This document shows positions 23,151 to 34,100 of a stretch of DNA of 64,000 nt, one piece after another. The notes beneath the pieces are model-generated. The model did no database searches and was not told where the DNA came from. It worked only from the letters and a program-made list of their open reading frames with translations. The number at the start of each line of letters is the position of its first letter. Position 1 is the first letter of the stretch. A program made the position numbers and the translations under genes. Source of the DNA: Odontesthes bonariensis (taxonomy: Eukaryota; Chordata; Actinopteri; Atheriniformes; Atherinopsidae); contig NC_134524.1 in assembly GCF_027942865.1 (NCBI RefSeq), positions 20,885,536-20,949,535 of the forward strand, read 5' to 3'.

Positions 23151-23804
23151 AGGTATGATGCAGGTTTTACGGTGAGAGTCCTTCCTCGTTTGTGCAACTG
23201 AAAATATCTTTCATAGCTCGTGATGTCAGACAAGACACGGCCTGATCAACAAGTTGTGTTTCTTCGGAAATGATGTTCAAGTCCTGCTTTCCTGGAAATG
23301 GACACTTTACAAGAAGACCAAGGTATGATGCAGGTTTTGCGGTGAGAGTCCCTCCTCGTTCGTGCAACTGAAAATCAACTCAACTCAACTTTATTTATAT
23401 AGCCTTTTAACACAGCCGTGGCTGAAACAAAGTGCTGTACAACACAAAATACAATGCATAAAACACAAGAACAATGTAAAAACAATAATAAACAACAACA
23501 ATATTAAAACAATAAAAACAATAACAGAAACAGAGTCTCATGCTGGGTTAAAAGCCACGGAATAAAAATGGGTTTTAAGACGAGTTTTAAAAATGGGCAG
23601 TGAAGGGGCATGTCTGATATAAAATGGGAGGTCGTTCCACAGTTTCGGACCGGCAGCGTAAAAGGCTCTATGAAAATATCTTTCATAACTCGTGATGTCA
23701 GACAAGACATGGCCTGATCAACAAGTTTTGTTTCTTCTGAAATGATGTGATCATTGAAATGATCAATCCTGCTTTCCTGGAAATGAACACTTTACAAGAA
23801 GACT
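23151..23804. repeat. 170-bp tandem duplication split by a LINE
   Basis: A unit starting AGGTATGATGCAGG at 23151 recurs at 23321. The second copy is interrupted by the LINE fragment at 23376-23670 and resumes to about 23804. Copies differ at only a few positions. Confidence 0.8.
23376..23670 (-). mobile_element. 5'-truncated L2/Rex-like LINE 3' end
   Basis: Minus-strand reading gives the C-terminal end of a LINE reverse transcriptase (GPKLWNDLPFYIR, then IFKTRLKTHFY), then a short 3' UTR ending in GAGTT repeats. Flanked by TGAAAAT at 23369-23375 and 23671-23677. Confidence 0.8.
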
Positions 23805-24214
23805 GTACGTTGTGTTTAGGATTTCCACTGAAAGAACACTGTATGACACATGTAGTTTTAAGTTTATTCGGGATATAATTGGGACCCCAGAAGATTTTCG
23901 ATAAGAATGGCAGCACTACATGATGGATATGGATTGGATTCATCATGCTACGTGCTGTTTCTAATGCGATCCTCTGCTATAACATGCACAATTTTTCTTG
24001 AATCTAAAAAAGGTCGAATACAAGCTAACATACATTTTATTTTATTCATATATTTATTGACATTGACCTTCAATAAACTGCAAACAGCAGCAGTCAATTT
24101 CCAAAGGCGTTCAAATCAACATGTTTGAAGACTGTACGTTGTGTTTAGGATTTCCACTGAAAGAACACTGTATGACACATGTAGTTTTTAGTTTATTCGG
24201 GATATAATTAGGAC

Positions 24215-24816
24215 TAGTGTTGGGTCATGCGCACAAGCATCGGCTCTGAGAGCCGGCTCTTTATAGTGAATCAGAAGAGCCGGTGCTTTTTCGCTGCTTA
24301 GGTTTCACTTTCAGTGCTCAGTCCCAGCTCTGGTTACGACAGAGCTTTGTTATGATTGGCCAGCATGGCGACCAGCATGCGGCATTCACGTGAGAATTAA
24401 GGAGTTTGGTTCTGTTCTGTGGATTTGTTTGAAATTTATTGGTTCATTTGTCCAATAAAAAAGTTTAATTGAGGACATTATTAATGTTAGCTTGAGTTCT
24501 GTTCTGTGGATTTGTTTGAAGTTTATTGTTAATTTGTGCAATAAAAAAGTTTGATTGAAATAAACAAATTTAAAAGTGGTTTTGTCACAGAATAAATGCA
24601 AAGAATTGGGCAATTATAAGGTCTCTCATAAAAACACTGAAAGCAAAAGGGATTTCAACACATAAACCATGACTTTTTTTTGCAAAGTTAAGGTAAAATA
24701 TAGGCTACAAAAGATCCTAAATAAAGAGCCGTTCGGGAGTCGAAAGAGCCGGCTCTTCTTTGGGAGCCGAGTCAAAAGAGCCGGCTCTCGGAAAAGAGCC
24801 GAACTTCCCATCACTA
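24215..24816. mobile_element. hAT MITE, copy 1
   Basis: Ends TAGTGTTGGG and CCCATCACTA, with GAGCCGGCTCT-rich inverted termini. Flanks ATTAGGAC and AATGGGAC each differ by one base from ATTGGGAC in the empty site of unit A, a good fit to an 8-bp hAT duplication. Confidence 0.85.
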
Positions 24817-24849
24817 AATGGGACCCCAGAAGATTTCAAATAAGAATGG

Positions 24850-25172
24850 CGCGATTAGGGTCGGTCGTCCAATTAACCGGAAGGTTGGCAGGTTCGGTTC
24901 CCACTCTCGCCACTCAAAAAGATTGGTGAAACTGACAGCTGGAGGGGTGTCAGTCCACCTCCTTGTCACGGCCGAGGTGCCCTTGAGCAAGGCACCGTAC
25001 CCCCATGCTCCCCATGCGCTGTGAATGGCTGCCCATTGCTCCAGGTTGGCATCTGTCTCTATGAGTGTGTGACCCGATGCATATGTTTGTCAACAGGTGC
25101 CAACCTGGATGGGTTAAAAGCGGAGGACAAATTTTGTGTGTATGCATGACCAATAAATCAGATCTTTATCTT
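24850..25172 (+). mobile_element. tRNA-derived SINE with conserved 3' body
   Basis: tRNA-like head with box B-like GGTTCGGTTCCC, then the CCTTGAGCAAGGCACC stretch common in fish SINEs, ending near CAATAAATCAGATC. Its exact family was not assigned. Confidence 0.7.
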
Positions 25173-25262
25173 TTATTTTATTCATATATGCATTGACAGA
25201 ACCTTCAATAAACTACAAACAGCAGCAGTCAATTTCCAAAGGCGTTCAACATGTTTCACTGT

Positions 25263-25405
25263 TGTGTATTATGAAGAATTTGTCTTCCAGTGAGGACCTC
25301 TCTTAGCTCAGCTACCTGTAGCGATTGGCCATCTTTCAGCATCTTGATTTGGTTTTTAAACCCACAAATCAACTCTTGTAGTTCACACTCGCTGCTTTCA
25401 TTAAA
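25263..25405 (-). other. Possible orphan coding exon (weak)
   Basis: An open minus-strand stretch reads ELQELICGFKNQIKMLKD and continues coiled-coil-like to a stop at 25263, behind a possible acceptor. No family recognised and no partner exon found; it may be chance. Confidence 0.2.
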
Positions 25406-26453
25406 AATCAATCAACAACCGCAGCAGGAACATTACTGTGCAAAAGTCTCGAGCCACTGTTCATTTCTTCATGAATGGCCAGGATAATGTGATTCTTTGC
25501 AAAGTTGTTCCGTCACGTGTGTAGACCCAGAGCTGGTCCATCCCTTGAGTTATAAAGCTTTTTAAAGCTCGAATGATCTGGAGGTCAGCGGCGAGTGGTT
25601 TAAACGGACTAAAAACAATTGTCAATCAGGTGTAAGGGCCGAGCTGAAAATGAGTTGGAAAAAAAGCAGCCAATGTCTACAGAATAAAAGTTTGAAAGAC
25701 CTTCAGAAATCCTGCTGAACTTGCGGACCGCTTTAGAAAAAAAATGACAAGAAAGTCTGGCTGTTTGGAAGCAATATGAAGAAATGAGCGGTGGCTCGAC
25801 TTTTGTTGCAAAAATTGAAAACAAAACTGCAGATCACACAATGAAAACCCAGTGGCAAAATAATGAACCAGTAACACAAACTTGATACACTGAATAATGT
25901 CCTCAGATATGATTTAGACATGTTTTTAATGCTACTGCACACAGGAATAATCCATAGAGGAACGGTGTCACAAAATGTGGTTATTTTAGCATTCAGTCAC
26001 TGTTTCCTTTGCTTTCACTCTTTCGCTTGTTGTTGTGTTGCCGTTTTACACATGACAAACTACTTTGTTTGAGTTGGGTATGAAAAAAAAAAAAAGAAGC
26101 TGGTCGAGGTTGGGAAAACGTGCCTTTACTGAATATATAGATATATATTATATCATATATATGTGTGTATCAGTTGTGTACTGACAGTAAGTAAAGTGCC
26201 AGCAGGCGGTTATTTATGGTGCAAGGGAGAAAAGAGAAAGTTCAGAAAAAGCTACAACTATAAGTATCCCTTTGGTAACGACTGGTTAACTTAGATGAGT
26301 ATACATTTTATAGATATGAAATAAACCACCTCATAAGCTTTATGCTTCTCATAGATCTATTATGAACTAATATTACTCATTTCTGTTACAAGACAGCAGG
26401 CGCCTGGTTCTCCACACCCTCTCCAAGCAGGAGTCAGCGAATGGCTTCTCTGT
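25406..26453. other. Intergenic region with little recognisable content
   Basis: AT-rich, includes an AT-repeat patch near 26135-26165. No gene or transposon end identified. Confidence 0.4.
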
Positions 26454-26954
26454 TCAGCACCCTGTGTTAGAAACAAACAGCGAGTAAGCCGATCCATTAA
26501 TCAGTCGCTTTCAGATTGAAAGAAGCACACGTGGAGAAACTGGTTCCATTGTTGAAGAATAACAGGGTTCTTTTACAGTAAAAACAAAAGCGATTCAGAC
26601 ATTACCGGGCGGAGCTGGTTTATTGCATCAGTTCACATGGTTTGAAGCTTACTCACCTGTTTCTTCGCTTCCATCTTCCTTGTCTTTTTGGCACTGGAAC
26701 ACTGGCTCATTTTTGCCAGCTCGCCAGCTGACTTTGACACCAGTCACCCCCTGCTTCTCCAGCTGAGACTGAAACTGTGAGCAGATGTTGACGTGTAAAG
26801 ACTCATTTGGTTTCCTTCATGTCAGTGTGTTTGTCTCTGTGCTTTTCTCTCACCTGCTGCAGGAGCGAGTCTCTCGCCGCAGGAAGATGATTCAGATTCA
26901 CATCAGAGCTGATTCTCACTTTCACCACAAAGCTCTTCTTTTTCGGTTTCGGAT
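26454..26954 (-). CDS. Unrecognised small protein, last three exons
   Basis: Three exons with clean splice sites and matching phases: 26854-26954, 26657-26774, and a tiny 8-nt terminal piece 26454-26461 carrying the stop. Together they encode about 75 residues: a basic start (PKPKKKSFVVKVRI), a helix-rich middle (LLQQFQSQLEKQGV) and a polar end (KDKEDGSEETGC). The first exon visible starts in phase 2, so at least one upstream exon with the start codon is missing; it may lie beyond the hAT at 27252-28990. The alternating beta and helix pattern looks like a small alpha/beta domain, but I do not recognise the family. Codon phase across both introns argues that it is a real gene. Confidence 0.55.
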
Positions 26955-27449
26955 CTAAAGTTTAAAACACCAGCGGTCACTTGAAGGGTTAATTCTACGA
27001 CAGTAGATGAAAAGGTTGACATCTTTTAGGTTCAGCCAGTAGTATGTTAGCTTAGCAGAAAGTGTAGCATTTTTTTCATTTTTACTATTTGGTTTCATAC
27101 GAATCCAAAGCAGAAACTGAGAAACATGTTTATGCATGTTATTGGCAGATGTTGGTACTGCTGGTGAGAGCCAAACCAGTTGTTTCCTACTGGTTTTCTG
27201 TCTTTTACGCTAAAGCAGAGAACTGACAGTTTACTCGAACTGCCTGTTTACTAGTGATGGGTCATGCGCACAAGCATCGGCTCTGAGAGCCGGCTCTTTG
27301 TAGAGAATCAGAAGAGCCGGCTCGCATCAAGTGAAAGCCGACTCCAAGTTTTTTTTCCATTCGCTGCTTAGCTTTCACTTTCAGTGCTCAGTCCCAGCTC
27401 TGGTTACGACAGAGCTTTGTTATGATTGGCCAGCATGGCGACCAGCATG

Positions 27450-28049
27450 TAGCCTGGGCAAAAGCCGACTGTTGACTCTGTCAAACAGTCTGGGAAAACC
27501 CAAGAGGAATCCGTTTCCATGGAGGGCGGGACCTTACCCAGCAACTTAAATTCATTGGAGTAACGGAGTTCCCTTAACCAATCCTAATGTTTAGAAATGA
27601 CGTTGGTTATGCGCCGAGGTTCATGCTTACTCTCGCGAGGCTCTAGCTCGCGAATCACGCTTCCCACATCCGCTTTCATTATACCGGTACCATTTGATAA
27701 ATCAAACTTTTCCCAAAGCCAGTTGGAAGGAGAGCTACGACATCCTTGCCACTAACAATATTGACGAGGCATTCCTCTTGCTCTCGTTTTAATTGTGTAA
27801 TGATCTCCAGAGTTGAGACAACTTCATGGATAGCTTCTAGCGTTCTTCCGTCGCCATGTTTATTTCCGCTGCGGTTGAACTACAATTATATGGACTACAA
27901 TGGACTCCGCGCGTGAGTTCTGCGTCACCACTCGCAACTGTTTGCTGATTGGCAAAACACTGAGCGAACCGAGGTAGGGGGATTTGGCCAGACTATGTGC
28001 GGAGCCAAAATCTTTGGGCGGAAGTACGTAGGATGGCGTCGCCAGGCTA
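27450..28049. mobile_element. TAGCCTGG-family DNA element, copy 1
   Basis: Ends TAGCCTGGG and CCAGGCTA, 600 bp, flanked by a perfect 9-bp duplication ACCAGCATG (27441-27449, 28050-28058). It interrupts hAT copy 2; the same point in copy 1 is uninterrupted. A related element is at 40957-41941. Confidence 0.85.
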
Positions 28050-28224
28050 ACCAGCATGTGGCATTCACGTGAGAATTAAGGAGTTTGGTTCTGGTTTTGG
28101 TTCTGTTCTGTGGATTTGTTTGAAATTTTTTGGTTCATTTGTCCAATAAAAAAGTTTAATTGAGGACATTATTAATGTTAGCTTGAGTTTGGTTCTGTTC
28201 TGTGGATTTGTTTGAAGTTTATTG

Positions 28225-28679
28225 TGTTATGGAATTTTTGTCTTAACTCCCTATTAAGATTTTGCTTACCATCCTATTACATCTGATGAGAAGTGAAATA
28301 TAGACTTTCAATGTTTGTGCCGGCCGGCCACGTGTTTATTTTCTTCTGCAAAAGAGGTCAATCCTCACCAGTCAGCGTTCGTGGTAAGAAGAGACCCAGA
28401 ACAAAGGAAATCAGAAGCATTTATACAGAAAGAGGAGGGTTTGGACTTTCAGGTGACACCTGAAAGAACACACCGTGTGTATTCTCCAACTGTCTCCTTG
28501 CCACACCCCCTGGGGGAAAGTCTCGCACTTTGGGGAGATGCAGAATCCGGAGACAATGGTCATTTGAATGATTATTGTCAATGTGTTAATCAACAGACAC
28601 ATGGTCTGCAGACATTGGGTCTACAACAAGGTGTCTTTTAAGAGACAAAAGGTTAGCAGACATCGAATTTACCATAACA
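28225..28679 (+). mobile_element. Solo LTR inside hAT copy 2
   Basis: 455 bp starting TGTTATGG and ending CCATAACA, absent from the matching place in hAT copy 1. TG...CA ends and the size fit a solo LTR; the flanking duplication is weak (ATTG/CTTG). The ORF within it is incidental. Confidence 0.65.
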
Positions 28680-29043
28680 CTTGTTAATTTGTGCAATAAA
28701 AAAGTTTAATTGAAATAAACAAATGTAAAAGTGGTTTTGTCAGAATAAATGCAAAGAATTAGGCAATTATAAGGTCTGTCATAAAAACACTGAAAGCAAA
28801 AGGGATTTCAACACATAAACCATGATTTTGTTTTTTTGCACAGTTAAGTTAAAATATAGGCTACAAAAGATCCTAAATAAGGAGCCGTTTGGGAGTCGAA
28901 AGAGCCGGCTCTTCTTTGGGAGCCGTGTCAAAAGAGCCGGCTCTCGGAAAAGAGCCGAACTTCCCATCACTAAATGGGACCCCATCACTACTGTTTACTG
29001 GTCTACAGGTTTCTCTGCTGTTGATTTTCTTATGCTAGTCTTC

Positions 29044-29621
29044 TTAAAGGTAGGGTAGGAGATCCTGGATTTTGAGTCCAGCGAAGCTGCATTTTGAAAA
29101 TACACAGGTCAAAAGTCCCAACCCTTTTCTTCACTTTCCCCCCGAAGCCACGCCTCTAGAGTACATGAACTTGTTCACGAGCACAAAGGTGCACGAGCGC
29201 TGTTCTGACAGCAAGCATCGATCGTTGCCGTATTTAGTATTTAGTATTTGCTAACTATACGTTTAATAATGCTAGGTGCTAGCCAAGCTGGCTCTAGTTT
29301 AGCTTCCTGCCAAGCTTCTGGACGCGGAATTCGTTCACGGAGCAGGGTACGCGCACAGGGGGGACGAGGGGGAGGAGGGGGAGGGAGGGGGAGGGAGGAG
29401 CAGGTTGCAGTTTGATAGACGGCATCAGAATCCAATCATTGTTAACGGTCCATTCAGTATGATTGGACAGTGTTTTTCCTAGATTTTACGTTCTAGAGGC
29501 CACTAAAACTTTTCATTTTTGTGTCAAAACCAATTAATTGGTTGCAATGGTGGTGTGAAGAGTATTTCAAGCAATATGTAAAAAAAATGCTCCAGAAAAA
29601 GAACCCCTACACCACCTTTAA
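29044..29621. mobile_element. TTAA-flanked element
   Basis: Left end TTAA-AGGTAGGGTAGGAG, right end CCCTACACCACCT-TTAA; ends are imperfect inverted repeats with TTAA duplicated. Non-coding body of about 570 bp with a GGGGGA-rich patch near 29360. Confidence 0.75.
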
Positions 29622-31185
29622 GGCAGCTCAAAATTGACATCAAAATATGTCCAACAGTTTCCATAAGAATGTTTAAATCATCAGAGGACAGTGTGCATGT
29701 GAGCAGCCAGCATAGCAGTTATAAAATCCTTTTAGTTCTACATCTGCCTCGCTCCTGCCTGCTGTCTGTGTTTGGCTCTACCTTTCATGAATCACAAAAG
29801 GAGGAAACATACATTTGGGAGTGCTATCATACTTGCTCCAAAACAGCGGGAACACATGGCTACATGCATCTAAACTGTGCAATAGTTAGGCTGCTTTTAT
29901 TTAGATTTTTGCTAGTACATTAGGTTATGTCTAACTTGTCTGGCATGCCTTTAAGGATGGGGATATTGCTGCCATGTGGAAGTACAATTTAGCTTATGTG
30001 ACCCTGGATTGATCGAATGAGATCATGAGCAGTTTCTAATGTGAGATTTACTGATGATTTACTGATGATAAAAAATTATGAGAATTCTAAATACCGAAGA
30101 TAAAAAATAATGTATCACTCAGCTAAATTTGCCTTGTCTCCTTACCAATGCAATGAACTGATTTTACATCTTAGTATATAAGCCTGTATTTTGGTTAACT
30201 TTTTTTTTTTTTGGTGTCAAATAGATTCCTATTTCCTTTACTTTTTCATTTATTTTCAGTTCATTGTTTTACTGTCCGGTTCATCTTATCTGCAATGTAG
30301 CAATGTAAAGCTTCTGATAGAAATAATAACCTCTTAAAACTTTAGAATTGAACAATTCTGCTGCTCTCGGCTGAATCTGGTGTTTTCTCAAAGCAAATCT
30401 AAGAGGGACCTAAATATTTATACACATTTAAGAATAAAATATATACATAACATTCAGAACATATTTTTTTCTGTGCTTTGGACTTGGATATGGGTTGGAG
30501 CTGATTTACGGTAGGTTGGAAGGTATTGCTTTTGATCATTATATGCATTGTTTTTACTGTTTCTTTTACACTGTAAAGCATTTTGTGTTGCATCCAGTAG
30601 GAAAAGTTCTATAGAAGTATATAATATTGATTGATTGATTGATCGGTTGGGAAAACAGGAGTTTCTTGATGCATCTCCTGTTCTATGTGCACATTAGTAG
30701 CCTGAATTACTTCAATATTTGTTGTGGTCATGGCCACTACCCACAGAAGCCTGGCTACCCCTGGGCCCCCACTGGCTCCACTGCTGCACAGAAATGCAAC
30801 ATACATTCATACCACAGCGATCAAACAAACAACCAAAATGCAACCCCAAAAAGACATAAACAAAGAAACACAACAAACCCAAAGACGTGTAAAACAAAAG
30901 CACCAAAAAGAGAAGCAAAAAATACAGAACGAGACAGAATTCTTGCACAAAATGAATACAAAGAGATTAGGAATATCTACAAAGTAGTTGCAAAACCACC
31001 AGAATTAGACACCTAGTGATCTTAGGGAGATCAATGTGAGTTAGAAAACGAATGGATCATTTGAGTCTAATTATCAACAAAGAGCAATCAAAGGGTTACA
31101 AATGGAGGCAAAATTTTGGAAAAAATTCCTGCATTTTCCAGAATGGCCCGTGACAATTCAAAATCACACATTGTGGCACATTATT
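29622..31185. other. Intergenic, with low-complexity tracts
   Basis: Contains a GATT repeat near 30630 and an A/C-rich degenerate minisatellite at about 30815-30960 that produces spurious ORFs on both strands. The part next to 31186 is probably the lectin 3' UTR. Confidence 0.45.
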
Positions 31186-34100
31186 CTACTTACTGCAGAC
31201 AAAAGGATATCTCCTCTCACAAACTTCATCAGCCCACTGGTGCTGAAATTCCTTGCTGGTCACAACACAGTTCTGAGAAGTGTTATTATTAGGCTCACTG
31301 ATATACCAGTTTCGGAAAGAGCCAGTGCTTCCATCAGACCACTTCCAGGTGTCTCTGAACAGTCCGATCCAGAATTTATCCTGCTGATGGTCTTGTCCAA
31401 GCTTATAAATCTGTGAATGCTCTGCCCTAGTGGTCACAGTGACCAGGTCTTTGTAATGCAACCTGCAGAAGCTCTGAGCATCTCGCCATGTTAAAGACTG
31501 GTTAAACAGGATGTAGCGTTCTTCCCCGTGGTCGTCATCTGAAGGAAAAGATTAAACAAAGCTCCTTAAAGGGATAGTTCGCCTCTTTTGACATGAAGCT
31601 GTATGACATCCCATTTTAGCAATAGCATTTATGAACATTGACTTACCCCCTGCTGCGTCCTGTGAGCCGAGTTCCAGCCGAGTTTTGGCGTTGACGAAGG
31701 TAGTCCGGTTAGTTGGCTGGGGCTAGAAAAATAAAGCGTCTTGCTTCTCAAAACAATATGCGTTCAAAAGAGTAATACATTTGCATCACAAAATCCTCCC
31801 TCCAGAAAAAGTCAGACCTCACAATCGCTTGCCGCTATTTTCTCTCCCTTCATATCAATGCGTACCGCCACCTAGCGATAGCCGCACCTGTTACGGTGTT
31901 TACTGCTCGGAAGCAGGGGACTGCTCGGTCTGCACTTCGGTCGGCACAGTTTACACAGCCCGTAGTGATACGAAGGTAGAGAGAAAATAGCGCCAAGCGA
32001 TTGTGAGGTCTGACTTTTTCTGGAGGGACGATTTTGTGATGCAAATGTATTACTCTTTTGAACGCATATTGTTTTGAGAAGCGAGACGCTTTATTTTCGG
32101 GACCCCAGCCAACTAGCCGGACTACCTTCGTCAACACCAAAACGAGGCTGGAACTCGGCTCACAGGACGCAGCGGGGGGTAAGTTAATGTTCATAAATGA
32201 TATTGCTAATATGGGATGTCATACAGCTTCATGTCAAAAGAGGCGAACTATCCCTTTAAGGTTGCTGTTAAGAATGTGCCTTTTTCAATCAATTCTCTCA
32301 TGCGTAATAATAATAATTACAAACGGTTACACTTTAGTATCAGATTGGATATCGTAAAAAAATAAAAGCTTCAAATTTCCCTAAAAAGGATATGGGTCAG
32401 GGACATACAGATCTTGTTGACAGTGGCTGCCTACCTGCCCCCAGCTTCCAGTCAGCATGATTACGTACAGAGTTTGAGGGAGCAGTGTGACGTGTTGAAG
32501 TATGTCTGATGGCACAATGCTGTGGACTGTGTGAGAAAGCATCCAAGACATATTGCCGCATCTAACTGTCTCTATGCGCGGAGGTGTAGCTGAATTCCCT
32601 GCACAGATATTGTACAGACATGTGCTCCCAATAGGTTGACTTTCAATCCTAATTTCCGATGTGTTTAGCCGTCTGATAAAAGAAACGGAAATATATATGA
32701 CAGCAGCTTTGAGATTTTGGCTGAAAGAAAATGTAAAAAGATGGAACTTTGGAGCATGTACAGAGTACCTAGACCCATTTGAGTCTAGATGAGTATATAC
32801 ATGCAGGAGTAAATCAAGCTACAACATGCATTATCAGGGTGTGTTCGTCCAGTTTCGGAGAAGCTGAATTACTAATGAATTTGGTCAGACTAACATGTCG
32901 TGCTCAGGGTTTTGTTGTCTTAAACTTTTGTGTTCAGTGCATCTGTATTGTTGCTGCCTGTCTTGGACACGACACTCTTAGAAAAGAGATTTCCAAACCT
33001 CAAGAGTTCTTATTTACTGGTTGAATAAAAATGACGTAATTAACTTTAAAAAAGAAAGTTGACATGCATTTTGAAAATCTGATCTTGGCTGGACCAAAAC
33101 AATCTTTTTTTCCTTTTTTTTTCTGGTGCCGTGTAAACGTGCCTTTTTGCCTGTTTTCGAATTACTTTTGAATTATTTGGTCCAATGAGGTCTTCTGTAA
33201 CTTACATTCCTCACACACGTAAACCCTTTGTGTGCTACAGTCGTCGACGTTCCAGTACCCACTTGGACCCATAAAGATGCAGTCCCCATCAACTTTGCTT
33301 GTACTGAAGTCGTAAAGCTTATCCACTCCGATGCCCTCAGACCACACCCACTGCTCAGTTGCTGATCTTGTCAGACCAATCCAGATGAATTCCACATTAG
33401 CGTCACCAATGCTCTCCATCAGCCAAATGTGATCCTCCGGGTTGTCGAAGGTGGCCAGGTCTGCCTCATGCTTTCTGCAGAAAGCTTGAGCTTCACTCCA
33501 AGTCATGGCAGTTTCATAAAGCTGGTACGCACGATGGGCTGTAACCAAATGTGGACGAAACCCACACGGGAAGTTAATACCTTAATACCAGAGGCCACAA
33601 AAATGTATTAAGTTATCCAGAAAACTGCTTGAGTTGCCAGCGACGGTGGATTTTGAGACAGGGTTAAATGTTCCTTTATCTGTTCACAGTCAATGAGACA
33701 AATGTGTTGAGCTTAGTTAAACTTAGTCATTCACGCCCGCTTTAGTCATCTTTGAGACTCTTTGTGCACCACCAGCTGCTGTGGTCAAGTGAGCGCCATA
33801 ATGAATGAGGGGAGGGTGTGTTTAATGCAATAAATCATTAATTTCTCATTGTTTCACTCTGACTATGTTCTTATGTACAAATAAAAGCACTCGGAACGTG
33901 AAAAAAATGTGACATTGAGTGATTTTGAGTAGGGCTGGGCGAGTTAACTCGTTATTATCGCGTTAACGTGTTAATTATTTAACGCCGATAAATATTTTAT
34001 CGCGCATTAACGCAGGTTTTATTGTTTATTTAATTATTGTAAAAGTCTGTTGCTCACAGGCTTTTATTTTGTAAAAGTCTCTTGCTGTCTGCTGCGGAAC

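Larger units (their letters stand above)
23801..25265. repeat. Tandem duplication, unit A (23801-24129) and unit B (24130-25265)
   Basis: Unit A begins GACTGTACGTTGTG and ends with a CAATAAACTGCAAACAGCAG stretch; unit B repeats both ends. Unit B has been expanded by a hAT (24215-24816) and a SINE (about 24850-25172). Unit A therefore shows the pre-insertion sequence. Confidence 0.8.
27252..28990. mobile_element. hAT MITE, copy 2, carrying two nested insertions
   Basis: Same family as copy 1 at 24215. Flanked by a perfect 8-bp duplication CTGTTTAC (27244-27251, 28991-28998). It contains the TAGCCTGG element (27450-28049) and a solo LTR (28225-28679). Its right end is unusual: the normal end CCCATCACTA at 28963-28972 is followed by AATGGGAC and a second CCCATCACTA. 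Confidence 0.88.

Noticed and set aside
28315-28641. 108-codon ORF
   Set aside because: It lies entirely inside a solo LTR and shows no known motif.
30639-31016. Lys/Gln-rich ORF
   Set aside because: Created by an A/C-rich degenerate minisatellite.
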